The position numbers and the translations under genes are program-made. From contig CAMSZT010000010.1 of assembly GCA_947066815.1 (NCBI GenBank), forward strand, positions 1 to 64,000: a stretch of DNA of 64,000 bases, read 5' to 3'. Position 1 is the stretch's first letter. Each line of letters opens with the position of its first letter. The notes under the pieces were generated by a model. It saw only the letters and a list, made by a program, of their open reading frames with translations, was not told where the DNA came from and did no database searches. This document shows positions 36,282-45,331 of the stretch, piece after piece. This DNA is from an uncultured Lachnotalea sp. (GTDB lineage: Bacteria; Bacillota; Clostridia; Lachnospirales; Lachnospiraceae).

Positions 36282-36854
36282 CTACCCTCTTTTGCCGGCC
36301 GTATAAGCCGCGATGCCGTCCCATTTCCGGTCTTTTTCCGAAATGATCAGATCCTCTTTTCCCATCCCCTCCGGCATAGGCCACTCCACGCCGATCTGCG
36401 GATCGTCCCATTTCAGACCGCCCTCGTCGTTGGGATGGTAAAAATCCGTGCATTTATAGGCAAACTCCGCCGATCCGGAGAGCACCACAAAGCCGTGGGC
36501 AAAATTCTTCGGGATGAAAAACTGCTTTTTATTTTCCGCGGAGAGGATCACGCCGTGCCATTTTCCATAAGTTTCGGAACCGGGACGAAGATCCACCGCC
36601 ACGTCAAAGACCTCGCCGCTCACCACCCGCACCAGCTTGTCCTGGGGGAACCGGATCTGAAAATGAAGCCCCCGCAGCACCCCTTTCCTGGAGCTGGACT
36701 GATTGTCCTGCACAAACTCCAGGTCGATCCCGGCCGCCTTGTAGTCGTTATAATTATAAGTCTCCATAAAATATCCGCGCTCGTCGCCAAACACCGCCGG
36801 CGTGATGATCTTCAAGCCCTCGATCTCACAGGTTTCCACTGTTATCTTTCCCAT
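36282..36854 (-). CDS. rfbC: dTDP-4-dehydrorhamnose 3,5-epimerase
   Basis: A 190-residue cupin epimerase (RmlC), the third step of dTDP-L-rhamnose synthesis. The active-site segment VLRGLHFQ carries the catalytic histidine. The strand KLVRVVSGEVFDVAVDLR and the FFIPKNFAHGFVVLS stretch are typical, and the length is normal. The other three rml genes are not in this window, so they must be elsewhere. A promoter and AGGAGG site lie directly upstream, making it the first gene of a unit with the ABC exporter and the terminator-like pair. Confidence 0.95.
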   Translation of the reverse strand: MGKITVETCEIEGLKIITPAVFGDERGYFMETYNYNDYKAAGIDLEFVQDNQSSSRKGVLRGLHFQIRFPQDKLVRVVSGEVFDVAVDLRPGSETYGKWHGVILSAENKKQFFIPKNFAHGFVVLSGSAEFAYKCTDFYHPNDEGGLKWDDPQIGVEWPMPEGMGKEDLIISEKDRKWDGIAAYTAGKRG

Positions 36855-36929
36855 TTCATCCTCCTTCTAAATCTGATCTTTTATGTTTTCCCCCCACAAA
36901 AGAAGCCGTCTTTTTCATAATTAATGGTT

Positions 36930-36959
36930 AGTATAGCACAGAAGACTCCCTTTCGTCTA
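36930..36959 (-). promoter_or_regulatory. Promoter for the rmlC-exporter unit
   Basis: On the minus strand TATACT (36930-36935) lies 18 bases from TAGACG (36954-36959), in the 102-base gap before rmlC. The -35 box overlaps the stop codon of the upstream GT2 gene. An AGGAGG ribosome site follows close to the ATG. Confidence 0.6.
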
Positions 36960-39176
36960 CTTTAAAGAGCAATCTCCTGAGGACAGGGACAGATTCTTGT
37001 TATAATACGGGTCGCCCGCCGCCAGCAGGCTCCCCCACCGCTCCCTCATAAACGCCTCCTCCTCCGAAAACCTCTTTTTCTTTTCCGGAGTATCCTCGCT
37101 CCCCCGGCTCAGGGATTCGTGATGATAGAGACAGGCCCGCGGCTCATACATAACCAGGAGTCCCGCCTCCCCGAGCCTCAGACAGAAATCCACATCGTTG
37201 AAAGCCACGGTCAGCGTTTCCTCCAGCCCTCCAAGCTTCCGATACTGTTCCCGCTTCGTCATCAGACAGGCTCCCGTCACGGCACTGTAATCCTGCTGCA
37301 GGATCGCCCGGGCGAAATAGCCGGGGACCCATTCCGGCTGCCTGCTGAAAATGTGCCCGGCGACCCCCCCCAGGCCCAGGACCACGCCTCCATGCTGGAT
37401 GGTGTCGTCCGGATAGAGGAGCTTCGCCCCCACCGCCCCGACCTCCGGCCGCTGGCAGTCGGCCAGCATGAGCCCCAGCCATTCCGGCGCAAGGACCTCC
37501 GTGTCGTTATTTAAAAGAAGGCAGTACTCTCCCCCGGCATTTTCCACACCGAAATTATTGATGGCGGAATAGTTAAACGCTTTCTCCCAGTGCAGGACGC
37601 GGATCCTGTCGTCCTTCTCCAGTTCCCGGTAATAAGCAAAGGTCTCCTCTTTTTCACTGTTGTTCTCAAGAATGAGGATCTCATAATTCCGATATTCCGT
37701 TTTTGACAAGATGGATCCCACACACCTGCACAGACATTCTTTTTCATCCCTGTTTGGGATCAGGATCGACACCAGGGGCTCTCCCTTTAACTTATAGTCC
37801 ACATAATAGTACCCTAGCTGCTCCTGCATTCCCACCAACGCCGGGACCTGCCGTCTCTTCAGATGCTCCTCGACCGCCCGCCGCCCGGCCTCATAGCAGT
37901 ACATCTTGCTCTCCGGATTTGCCGCTGTGGAGAGAGGATGCATCCGCCAGTGATACAAAACCTTCGGGATATGCGCCACCTTCCCGGACTGCTCCACGCA
38001 CCGCAGGATAAAATCATAATCCTGCGCACCGTCAAATTCACTGCGAAAGGCGCCGGCCTTCTCCACCACGCTGCGCTTTGCCGCAAACAGATGGCAGATA
38101 TAATTGTTGGAGCGCAGAAGGTCCAGGTTGAAGTCCGGCTTAAAATGGGGATCAAAATAATGCTTCAGGTCCAGTGACACCTTATCCTCGTCGGAATAGG
38201 CCACGTCTGCCTCCGGATCCTCGTTGAAAACCTTCACAATCTCAAAAAGAGCCTCTCTGGACAACAGATCATCATGATCCAACAGCATGATCACCTGACC
38301 GCGGGCCATTTTAAGGGCTTCATTGGTGTTGCCGGAGATTCCCTTATTCTGCGCCAGCTTTTTATACCGGATCCGCCCGTCCCTCCGGTATCTTTTCATC
38401 TCCTTTTCTACGGTATCGTCCTCGGCCGCCCCTCCGTCCGCGATACAGAGCTCCCAGTTCCCGTAGGTCTGTTTTTTTACGGAATCGATCATCTGATGCA
38501 GGAATCCCCTCGGCGTCTTATAGGCGGGCACGATGATGCTGACCAAAGGCTCATAGGCAAAGCTCCCGGCGGCCTGTCTTTCCAGCTCCTTTTTGGATGT
38601 CCTGTGCTTCAGCCGCCAGACATCATACCCATAGGCCCCGGAAGCATAGCGGATCTTCCACTGGTCCTTAAGCGCCTCCACACCGGACTTTCTCAGGGTC
38701 TCAAGATCCGTCTTAAGTTCCTTCAGGCGGTAGCTTTTTAATATCTTTTTGGCGGGCATATAAGGGCGCATGGCCTTTTCCTGCTTTTTCTTCAACTCCC
38801 GAATGTCCAGGAAAAGCCGGATCTCGTCGGTCCCGTTCTCCATGATCCAAAAATAATCCTGTCCCTCTTCGTACCGGAACCGGATGTCAAACCCGCAGTT
38901 TAGATCCCGCCCGTCTCCCCATACGCTGAAACTGGCATCTTCCCGTCTCGTTTTATGAAAGATGAGAGGCACCTCTTCTCCCTGCTCCGTACAGACCCGA
39001 TAAACGGGCGGCTGTCCGCAGGCGGTAGAAATCCCCCAGCCTCCCATCGATACATGATCTGAGGTGAGCAGGATCTGATCCACTGAATATTTTAAAGATT
39101 CTTCTTCCGGCATTTCTTTTTCTGTTTTTGTCTCCAGACCTGATGACATGATCCCCATTCCTTTCTCAATTCCCAT
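36957..39176 (-). CDS. Large two-domain GT2 glycosyltransferase
   Basis: A 739-residue tandem GT2 enzyme. A beta-rich accessory domain (about 30-130) and a basic helical linker precede GT2 domain 1 (about 210-450; LVSIIVPAYKT, LLDHDDLLSREAL) and GT2 domain 2 (about 470-710; LVSILIPNRDE, LLNNDTEVLAPEW, DYSAVTGACLMTK, FNDVDFCLRL). It is colinear with the 732-residue enzyme at 6275-8473, even to the ending LAAGDPYYNKNLSL, so the two are paralogues. Probably makes two linkages of the polymer backbone. The start is uncertain: ATG 39149 has a better spaced AAAGGA site than ATG 39176. It lies six bases after the DUF2142 gene. Confidence 0.87.
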   Translation of the reverse strand: MGIEKGMGIMSSGLETKTEKEMPEEESLKYSVDQILLTSDHVSMGGWGISTACGQPPVYRVCTEQGEEVPLIFHKTRREDASFSVWGDGRDLNCGFDIRFRYEEGQDYFWIMENGTDEIRLFLDIRELKKKQEKAMRPYMPAKKILKSYRLKELKTDLETLRKSGVEALKDQWKIRYASGAYGYDVWRLKHRTSKKELERQAAGSFAYEPLVSIIVPAYKTPRGFLHQMIDSVKKQTYGNWELCIADGGAAEDDTVEKEMKRYRRDGRIRYKKLAQNKGISGNTNEALKMARGQVIMLLDHDDLLSREALFEIVKVFNEDPEADVAYSDEDKVSLDLKHYFDPHFKPDFNLDLLRSNNYICHLFAAKRSVVEKAGAFRSEFDGAQDYDFILRCVEQSGKVAHIPKVLYHWRMHPLSTAANPESKMYCYEAGRRAVEEHLKRRQVPALVGMQEQLGYYYVDYKLKGEPLVSILIPNRDEKECLCRCVGSILSKTEYRNYEILILENNSEKEETFAYYRELEKDDRIRVLHWEKAFNYSAINNFGVENAGGEYCLLLNNDTEVLAPEWLGLMLADCQRPEVGAVGAKLLYPDDTIQHGGVVLGLGGVAGHIFSRQPEWVPGYFARAILQQDYSAVTGACLMTKREQYRKLGGLEETLTVAFNDVDFCLRLGEAGLLVMYEPRACLYHHESLSRGSEDTPEKKKRFSEEEAFMRERWGSLLAAGDPYYNKNLSLSSGDCSLK

Positions 39177-39182
39177 ACCCGC

Positions 39183-40790
39183 TCAGCTGCAGCCGCCGAG
39201 CATCATCGATACCGCCCTCTGCACCGCCAGCCCGTTAAGGACCACCGCGGCAAGGACGATCCCTGCGTCCAGGGTTCCCTTCACCGCCGCGCTTCCGCCC
39301 ACCTTCAGCCTTTTATTCCGCAGGGTCAGGAGGAAGAGCGGGAGGACCGGCAGAAAATACCGGCCCTGAACGCCCCGGATATAGAGTTCCCCGACGGGCG
39401 TCCACCCGAGCAGCATCGACAAAAGGACCAGAAAGGACACCCCCGCACAGATCAACAGACACCAAACCCGCTTTCCGGCAGACAGAAGGATACCGTCCTC
39501 CTCCTTGAGCGCCGCCAGAAATAAAAGAGCAGTAAAACCGGTCACACAGAGAGAACGCAGGGGAATATTGAGCGCCCCCAGTTCCCCGCCGATCATCGTC
39601 TCCCAGAAAAAGCTGGTCTGGGTGCGGACCGTGTTCAGCAAAAGATACAGAAAATGGAGCGGGCTTTTGAGGAGCATCCCCAGGGTGTACCCCGGCGCGT
39701 CGGCCCAGGCGATATAGTTCTCCCCGCCCCCTGCGTATTCCGTCAGGGCCGCCATATTGTTGACTGTCAGGGAGAGCGCCGCCAGGAGAAACACCGCTGC
39801 CGCGGAGATAAGATAGAACCGGCGGGAGGGGAATTTTTCCTTCGGAATCAGGAGACAGAGCCCAGCCAGCAGAAAATAGACCACCTTGCAGGGCACCAGC
39901 GCCATCAGAAGGACGGCGAGCACTGCCACCTCCCGCTTTCCGATCCGCTCCTTCACAAAGGCATCCTCAAAGCAGACCGCCGTAAAAAGGAAGGACAGGG
40001 AGAGGGGCACCACGTCGTAGGACATGGAGGAGGCCAGCTCCAGGGACATCGGCAGCATGGCCGCCGTAAAAAAGATCATCTTCCCGAAGGGAGCCCGTTT
40101 GATGGCCTGGTACATACAGGCCGCGAAAAAGAGCAGGTTCCCCAGCCGGCCGAGGAGCATGGTCCCGGCCCACCCCAGATGGAGGATCCGTCCCAGGGTG
40201 ATGCCGGCCGCCTGGGGCAGATGGGGGATGGGCCCTGTCCCCATGGGCTCATAGGTAAAGCTCACCAGCCCGGGAGCCTCGCAGGGCTTAAAAAGAGCGT
40301 CGTAAAAGGCCCTATAGTTCTCTTTCGTCTGGCCGTTCAGCGCCCCCAGAGGGGCGCCCGCGTCCTCAGCCCGCATCCGGATCATCCCGTCCTCGTCCAG
40401 CGAGTCCATGAACAGCATCTCGTCCGACCACCGGTAAGCCGTAGTATAATGGACGATCTCGTCCGGCGCGCTTAAAGGCGGGAGCAGGAGCATCCAGGCA
40501 AGGCCCGATGCCAGGGCACAGACGAGGAACAGCCTTTCCGGTCTGGCCTGCTTCTTTTGGGCACCCGTGTATATAAAAAAGGCTCCCAGCCCTGCCGCAA
40601 AGGCCAGCAAAAAGAGGGTGGCTCCGCAGTAGACCTTCAGCGCCCTGCTGCTGTAACCATCCAGCACGATCCAAATCTCCGTCTTAAAGCCGAGGACCCA
40701 GAAAGCCGCCAGGAGCAGCGTCCCAAACGCCAGCAGGATCCACAGCTTCTGCCTTTTCAGTTTTTCTCCGATCTCTCTCCAGCTTTTCAT
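39183..40790 (-). CDS. DUF2142 family membrane protein (GT-C like)
   Basis: A 535-residue polytopic membrane protein with about eleven helices. The first external loop has LLPPLSAPDEIVHYTTAYRWSDE (about 100-122); the P-x-x-x-PDE-x-x-H pattern is the DUF2142 signature and resembles the catalytic loop of GT-C enzymes. Members occur in polysaccharide and wall teichoic acid clusters and are thought to transfer sugars from polyprenyl phosphates. A GGGGGAG site supports the ATG. It is separated from the upstream GT2 gene by a 248-base gap with an inverted-repeat element. Confidence 0.82.
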   Translation of the reverse strand: MKSWREIGEKLKRQKLWILLAFGTLLLAAFWVLGFKTEIWIVLDGYSSRALKVYCGATLFLLAFAAGLGAFFIYTGAQKKQARPERLFLVCALASGLAWMLLLPPLSAPDEIVHYTTAYRWSDEMLFMDSLDEDGMIRMRAEDAGAPLGALNGQTKENYRAFYDALFKPCEAPGLVSFTYEPMGTGPIPHLPQAAGITLGRILHLGWAGTMLLGRLGNLLFFAACMYQAIKRAPFGKMIFFTAAMLPMSLELASSMSYDVVPLSLSFLFTAVCFEDAFVKERIGKREVAVLAVLLMALVPCKVVYFLLAGLCLLIPKEKFPSRRFYLISAAAVFLLAALSLTVNNMAALTEYAGGGENYIAWADAPGYTLGMLLKSPLHFLYLLLNTVRTQTSFFWETMIGGELGALNIPLRSLCVTGFTALLFLAALKEEDGILLSAGKRVWCLLICAGVSFLVLLSMLLGWTPVGELYIRGVQGRYFLPVLPLFLLTLRNKRLKVGGSAAVKGTLDAGIVLAAVVLNGLAVQRAVSMMLGGCS

Positions 40791-40836
40791 ACGCTCCCCC
40801 GGGCAGGGCTTCCTGCCATGTTTCCTCTTAATTCAT

Positions 40837-41028
40837 GTAATTGCGGGAATATTCTGGCAATATGTCCGTCCAAAGCCTGCAGCGCCAACCGTTCCGGCAA
40901 ACCCAGAACCACAGAAGCCACTCGGGATCCGTCCCTCCTGTCTTCCCTGGTCTTGCCTCCACGGCGCAGAGGGCTTTTCCCGGAAATATTGCCAGAATAT
41001 TCAACAAATCTATGAATTTCGCAATTAC
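40837..41028. repeat. Inverted-repeat element in the gap between two operon genes
   Basis: A 17-base perfect inverted repeat, GAATATTCTGGCAATAT (40847-40863) and its complement (40986-41002), encloses 122 bases. Outside it a second pair, GTAATTGCG (40837-40845) and CGCAATTAC (41020-41028), is offset by 17 bases on the right. In RNA of the minus strand the arms could pair across the centre. It may be a small non-autonomous mobile element or a structured leader. No other copy is seen in the window. Confidence 0.65.
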
Positions 41029-41038
41029 CATTTCTCCG

Positions 41039-41869
41039 TCATCGTTTTTTCGCATTGACCCAGAGATAGATCTGGATCAGCTCGTTCCTGGCGTGGCGGA
41101 TCAGCATACTGACCATGAGCTCGAACCGGTTCAGGTGCACGGCCCCGAGCCCGTTATGCTTTTTCAGGAGCTTTTTATGCTCCAGATTGTAGGTCTTCCG
41201 GTCGTCGTTGATCAGGTTCCCGGTGTTGGAATCGTTGCGGACCCGGAACCCGTTCAGCTCCTCATGGATCACATAGATCTTTCCCAGGCAGGCCATCCTG
41301 AGCCACATGTCAAAATCCAGGATATAGGGAAATTCCGGATCAAACCCGCCCGCCCTCTCCCAGGAACTTCTGGGGAAGAGGGTGTTGCAGGGTGCGCCGA
41401 AAAAGCTTTTGAAGATCAGCGCCCGCTTCGCCACCTTTTTTCCGTCTAAAAGGCCGGATCTGGGATACCGCTTGAAGCAGCCGGTCCGTTCCCCCTTCTC
41501 ATCGATCAGCGCCGTGTCGCTCATGACCAGCGTCACCTCCGGATGCTTAAGGAGCGCCCGAAGCTCCTTTTTGATGCTGTCCCGGTACAGGATGTCGTCG
41601 GCGCAGATCAGCTTGATGTAGTCCCCCTTGGCCTCGGCAAGACATTTGTTCCAGTTCCCGGTCATCCCCAGATTTTTCTCGTTCTTTACAATGCGGACCC
41701 TCGGATCCTTCACGGATCTTACCACCTCGAGGGTGTTGTCTCTGGAACAGTCGTCCACCACCACCAGCTCGATGTTCTCATATTCCTGGGAGAGTACCGA
41801 CTCCATGGTCTTTTTTATATAGACGGCGCTGTTGTAGGCCGGGATACACACACTTACCAGAGGCTTCAT
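41039..41869 (-). CDS. GT2 glycosyltransferase
   Basis: A 276-residue single-domain GT2 enzyme. The N-terminus VSVCIPAYNSAVYIKKTMESV, the strand LVVVDDCSRDNT (about 35-47) and the metal site ICADDILYRDSI (about 88-99) are clear. The C-terminal half has the acceptor-side FDPEFPYILDFDMWLRMAC, with the acidic catalytic base region. It overlaps the DUF2304 gene by ATGA. It probably adds one sugar to the lipid-linked repeat unit at the cytoplasmic face. Confidence 0.9.
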   Translation of the reverse strand: MKPLVSVCIPAYNSAVYIKKTMESVLSQEYENIELVVVDDCSRDNTLEVVRSVKDPRVRIVKNEKNLGMTGNWNKCLAEAKGDYIKLICADDILYRDSIKKELRALLKHPEVTLVMSDTALIDEKGERTGCFKRYPRSGLLDGKKVAKRALIFKSFFGAPCNTLFPRSSWERAGGFDPEFPYILDFDMWLRMACLGKIYVIHEELNGFRVRNDSNTGNLINDDRKTYNLEHKKLLKKHNGLGAVHLNRFELMVSMLIRHARNELIQIYLWVNAKKR

Positions 41870-42216
41870 GATCCGGACTCCTTTTCACGTTCATTGTCAT
41901 CGATGGCGATCCGCTGCACCAGGTCCTTGACCTTTGTCTCCAGCTGGGAGATCCGCATAGACATGGAGAAATTCTTCACCAGCAGAAGAAAGATCATGAG
42001 CAGAAAGATGAAGTTCGCCGTGGACATGGTGCCGACCAGGCCGGAAAGCCAGTCCGCCGCCTGGGGAAAAACGCTGAAGACGACCAGGAGCAGGGCAAAG
42101 AACACCCAGAACATGGCGTCCTCGATCTTTGCCTTGGACTGGCGGATCTTGCGCAGCATAACGACGAGCACCAAAAGCGACATCAGGATCAATACGATCC
42201 GAAGTACCGTTGTCAT
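41866..42216 (-). CDS. DUF2304 small membrane protein
   Basis: A 116-residue protein with three hydrophobic segments (about 3-20, 34-52 and 66-82) and a charged C-terminal helix with heptad-like spacing (SMRISQLETKVKDLVQRIAI). The pattern and length are those of DUF2304, which is almost always encoded beside a GT2 dolichyl-phosphate-mannose-synthase-like gene in surface polysaccharide clusters. Here it overlaps both neighbours by ATGA, including such a GT2 gene. It probably anchors that enzyme to the membrane; this is inferred from gene association. Confidence 0.87.
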   Translation of the reverse strand: MTTVLRIVLILMSLLVLVVMLRKIRQSKAKIEDAMFWVFFALLLVVFSVFPQAADWLSGLVGTMSTANFIFLLMIFLLLVKNFSMSMRISQLETKVKDLVQRIAIDDNEREKESGS

Positions 42217-42938
42217 TCTTCCCCTCCCCCTCCCTTCTTCTTATAGCGTCTGTCCCGTTTTCTGAAATTCTGGATGAGCAGGATGGAAAAAAGCATCTTG
42301 CTCATATATTTTGCGGCGTTGACCGGCTTTAAATAGCTCTCCCCGGCGATCCGCTCATCCATGGCCACCTGCACCTCCGCCACCTTTGCCCCCTGCCGGA
42401 TCAGATAGGAGATCGTGTCCGGCTCCGGCCCGTAATTTAAGCCCAGGGCAAACTCCTCGATCATCTTCCGGCTGAACATGCGCATCCCGGAGGTGGGATC
42501 CTTGATCTTCACCCCCGTGGTCAGGCGGATGGCAAGGGCGATCAGATTGCTGCCAAACATCCGCATGCTCCTGGGTTTTTTCTCCGTGACAAAGCGGGAG
42601 CCGATGACGATATCGTAGCCCTCCTCCATCTTTTTCTTCATGGCTCCGATATATTCCGGCCGGTGCTGGCCGTCCCCGTCAAACTGGACGGCGTAGGGAT
42701 AATGATTCCGCCAGGCATACTTAAGCCCCGCCTGAAAGCCCCCGGCCAGCCCCAGGTTGACCGGAAGGTCCAGAAGGTTGTAGCCGTTTTTGCGGCAGAT
42801 CGCGGCCGTACTGTCCGCGGAACCGTCGTTGACCACCACATAATCCAGCTCCGGATAATGGCTCGCCAGGTTTCCGACCACTCGCTCGATATTCTCCTCT
42901 TCGTTGTACGCAGGTATGATCACCAAGACCTCCGACAT
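42213..42938 (-). CDS. DPM1-like GT2 glycosyltransferase
   Basis: A 241-residue enzyme with VLVIIPAYNEEENI, DYVVVNDGSADST, the metal-binding AVQFDGDGQHRPEY (about 87-100) and GSRFVTEKKPRS. These are the motifs of polyprenyl-phosphate hexose synthases. It has no membrane helices of its own; the C-terminus is basic (RDRRYKKK). The DUF2304 protein encoded next may supply the membrane anchor. ATG 42938 has GGGGGGA seven bases away and lies two bases past the stop of the rhamnosyltransferase-like gene. A TTG five codons upstream is less likely. Confidence 0.9.
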   Translation of the reverse strand: MSEVLVIIPAYNEEENIERVVGNLASHYPELDYVVVNDGSADSTAAICRKNGYNLLDLPVNLGLAGGFQAGLKYAWRNHYPYAVQFDGDGQHRPEYIGAMKKKMEEGYDIVIGSRFVTEKKPRSMRMFGSNLIALAIRLTTGVKIKDPTSGMRMFSRKMIEEFALGLNYGPEPDTISYLIRQGAKVAEVQVAMDERIAGESYLKPVNAAKYMSKMLFSILLIQNFRKRDRRYKKKGGGGEE

Positions 42939-42940
42939 GG

Positions 42941-43933
42941 TCAGTCCCCCCAATACCGTTTATTCATACTGCAGGCCCTTATAACTTTTTTCGGCAGCTT
43001 CCGGTACCGCTTCCCCAGGAAATACCCCGCATACTTGCAGGCGCTCGTCCAGAAGAGGGCCGGGAGCAGGAACCCGTTCCCGCCATTGATCAGAGAGAGG
43101 GCCGTCGTCTTTACCAGCCGGAGCCCTTCTCCCTCCGAGCGGATCCCTCCGAACACCTCCGGATGCTCCGCCTGGGAGACCGCCAGATCGAAATTCCGAT
43201 GGAACTGTGCCGCCCCCGACAGATTGTGGGAGTGGAGGACCCGCGCCTCTGCCGCATAAGTAATCCCATAGCCGTCCCTCACCGCCCGCCCCGCAAAAAT
43301 CATATCCTCATTGAAGATCGTCCTCTCCGGAAACCCGCCCCGGGCGAGAAACAGGCTTCTTTTGTAAAGAGCACAGACATTGGAGGCGAAGAAGGTCTTG
43401 ATCCCCAGCTCCGGGATGTCTGCCGCGGTCTTGACGCGGCTCTCCTCCGGGTAATTAAAGCCCCTCGTGTACCGCTCCAAAAGCTTACAGTCCTTTGCCG
43501 GAAGCTGGCGGCCGTAGGAGACCAGAAGCTCTACGTCGCCGAGGCGTCCCTCCTCTGCCCCGCAGAAGGTCCCGCGGAAAGGCTTTAAAAGCTCCTCTGT
43601 CAGGAATTCATTTTCCGGCACGGCGTCCTGGGTCATGCAGAGGACAAAGTCACTGTCACAAAAGCCCATGCCCGCATTCCGGGTGCCGCCGTGGTCGAAT
43701 TCCTCCCTGGAAAGGAAATGGCATTCCACCGGAATGCGGCTCTCCGAGACCCAGCGTCCAAACACCCCCTCCGGCATCTGCCCGGGAAACGGCTTTTCCT
43801 CCGTCACCATCAGCACGATCTTTTCCGGAAGGAGCCTCTGCCGGTTCAGCATGTGGAGCAGATGTCCCAGCTTTGCGTCCGGCCTGTACACCGGGATCAG
43901 GACATCCAGGATCTTTCCTTCTTCCTTTTTCAT
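42941..43933 (-). CDS. GT2 glycosyltransferase, rhamnosyltransferase-like
   Basis: A 330-residue GT2 enzyme. The hallmark is REEFDHGGTRNAGM (about 78-90): the HGGTRN motif is typical of the rhamnosyltransferases of RgpB/RfbF type. It is followed by the metal-site region LCMTQDAVPEN (about 98-108) and FNEDMIFAGRAV (about 212-223). Together with RmlC and the DUF1972 enzyme it supports a rhamnose-containing polymer. A C-terminal hydrophobic segment (ALSLINGGNGFLLPALFW) may touch the membrane. It is followed closely by the DPM1-like gene and preceded by the flippase gene, so all are cotranscribed. Confidence 0.87.
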   Translation of the reverse strand: MKKEEGKILDVLIPVYRPDAKLGHLLHMLNRQRLLPEKIVLMVTEEKPFPGQMPEGVFGRWVSESRIPVECHFLSREEFDHGGTRNAGMGFCDSDFVLCMTQDAVPENEFLTEELLKPFRGTFCGAEEGRLGDVELLVSYGRQLPAKDCKLLERYTRGFNYPEESRVKTAADIPELGIKTFFASNVCALYKRSLFLARGGFPERTIFNEDMIFAGRAVRDGYGITYAAEARVLHSHNLSGAAQFHRNFDLAVSQAEHPEVFGGIRSEGEGLRLVKTTALSLINGGNGFLLPALFWTSACKYAGYFLGKRYRKLPKKVIRACSMNKRYWGD

Positions 43934-43954
43934 CGCCGTTCCCCTATCCCTCTC

Positions 43955-45289
43955 TTACTCTTCTCTTTCTTTTCGTTCTCCTCTGCCGCGCGAAACGGGG
44001 GTGTCCGTTCCCGGATCCGGCCGGGCCCGCCCTGCCGATACGGCCTTCCGGTACTGATGCCGGAAGCACAGGAAGAGCAGGGCCACAAGGACTGCCATCA
44101 CTCCCGTGTAGCAGACGGCCCCGCCGAAGATCCCCAGCCTTCCCACCAGCAGGGGGGCCCCTCCCGCTGCCAGGAGGAAGGCGCTACCGTAGCAGAACAG
44201 GATCAGGACCTGCTTTCTCATGGTGGTCAGGGCATAATATAAGAGCATGACCGCCGCGTTGAAGCCGCCCCCCAGGATCAGGAGCACCAGGGCTGTCCGG
44301 TAGGGCGAAAGGTCATGGCCGAACACAAAGGACAGCACCGGAATGCCTAAGAGGAAGGCCCCCAGGCAGCAGACTGCCGTGAGCCCCGCAATCCCCAGCA
44401 GCAGCCTCCCCACCAGGGAACGGAATTTTCCCCATTCTCCCTGCTTACAGCTTGTCCCCATGGTCGTCAGGAGGGGCTTGAAGATAAAGCCGCTCAGAAG
44501 GTTGATGGTCGAGGTGGGCAGATACAGGTCCGTATAGTAGGTGACCGCCTCCGCGCTCATATGGGCGTCAATGGCATATTTGGCCGCATTGCAGATGTAG
44601 AGGTACAGGAAGCCGACCACAAAGAGGGCCGTGCAGTCCTTCAGAAGGCCGAACACCTTTTTCCAGGCTCCGGAGAGAGCGAGAGGCCCGAATTCCCCGA
44701 TCACCGCCAGGTCGAAGGCGGCAAAGGCGAGCACGGCCGCCGCCACAGCTGCCCCGCTGGCCACAACGATATCTTTCGACCAGAGCACCGCGAGGATGAA
44801 CACACTGCCGGAAAAGGCCGTACGGAAGGCCAGGGATTTCCCGGCCACATCCAGCCTCCCCTGCCGCTGGAATTCTCCCTCGAACACGTCCGCCGCCCCG
44901 TCCACCAGCTTATAGAAGCACATGAGCAGAATCACAGTCCCCTTCACCGGCTCCGGCCGCAGGACACACACATAGATCACCCCGGCGGCGGCCATGGCTG
45001 CACTGGTGAGGATCCTGGCCGAAAGATAATCCGGAAAGGAATACTGACCCGAAAGATCCGTCACCTGAAAAGCCCGCACCTCGTAGTAGCCGATAGTGAG
45101 GAGCAGCTGTCCCGTGGTAAAGGCAATGGAAAAGATTCCGGCTGCCGCCTCCCCGGCTGCCCGCGCCGCCGCCGCAAAGAGCACGATGCTTGCCAGCGCG
45201 AAAAGCAGGCTCCCGATCATATTCCAGATCACGTTTTTTCTCCCCTGATCCTCCCCGTTTCCCAGGATCAGGGCTCTCCACTTCTTCAT
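43955..45289 (-). CDS. Wzx-like polysaccharide flippase
   Basis: A 444-residue membrane protein with about twelve to fourteen helices and the layout of the MATE/PST oligosaccharide flippase family. The N-terminus GRKNVIWNMIGSLLFALASIVLF is typical of Wzx proteins. The central loop contains GEFQRQGRLDVAGKSLAFRT, a family-like cytoplasmic segment. The C-terminus is short, basic and polar (RKEREE). It would move lipid-linked repeat units to the outer face for polymerisation by a Wzy enzyme. A Wzm/Wzt exporter is also present, so the locus carries both export routes. It lies 42 bases after glf. Confidence 0.85.
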   Translation of the reverse strand: MKKWRALILGNGEDQGRKNVIWNMIGSLLFALASIVLFAAAARAAGEAAAGIFSIAFTTGQLLLTIGYYEVRAFQVTDLSGQYSFPDYLSARILTSAAMAAAGVIYVCVLRPEPVKGTVILLMCFYKLVDGAADVFEGEFQRQGRLDVAGKSLAFRTAFSGSVFILAVLWSKDIVVASGAAVAAAVLAFAAFDLAVIGEFGPLALSGAWKKVFGLLKDCTALFVVGFLYLYICNAAKYAIDAHMSAEAVTYYTDLYLPTSTINLLSGFIFKPLLTTMGTSCKQGEWGKFRSLVGRLLLGIAGLTAVCCLGAFLLGIPVLSFVFGHDLSPYRTALVLLILGGGFNAAVMLLYYALTTMRKQVLILFCYGSAFLLAAGGAPLLVGRLGIFGGAVCYTGVMAVLVALLFLCFRHQYRKAVSAGRARPDPGTDTPVSRGRGERKEREE

Positions 45290-45331
45290 CCGACCAACGA
45301 TCTCCCTGTCGAAAAAGGCCGCGTCCGGGAC

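Noticed and set aside
40828..41055. A 75-codon minus-strand frame inside the inverted-repeat gap
   Set aside because: It has no usable ribosome site, the inverted-repeat arms form part of it, and its Trp/Cys-rich sequence resembles no known protein.
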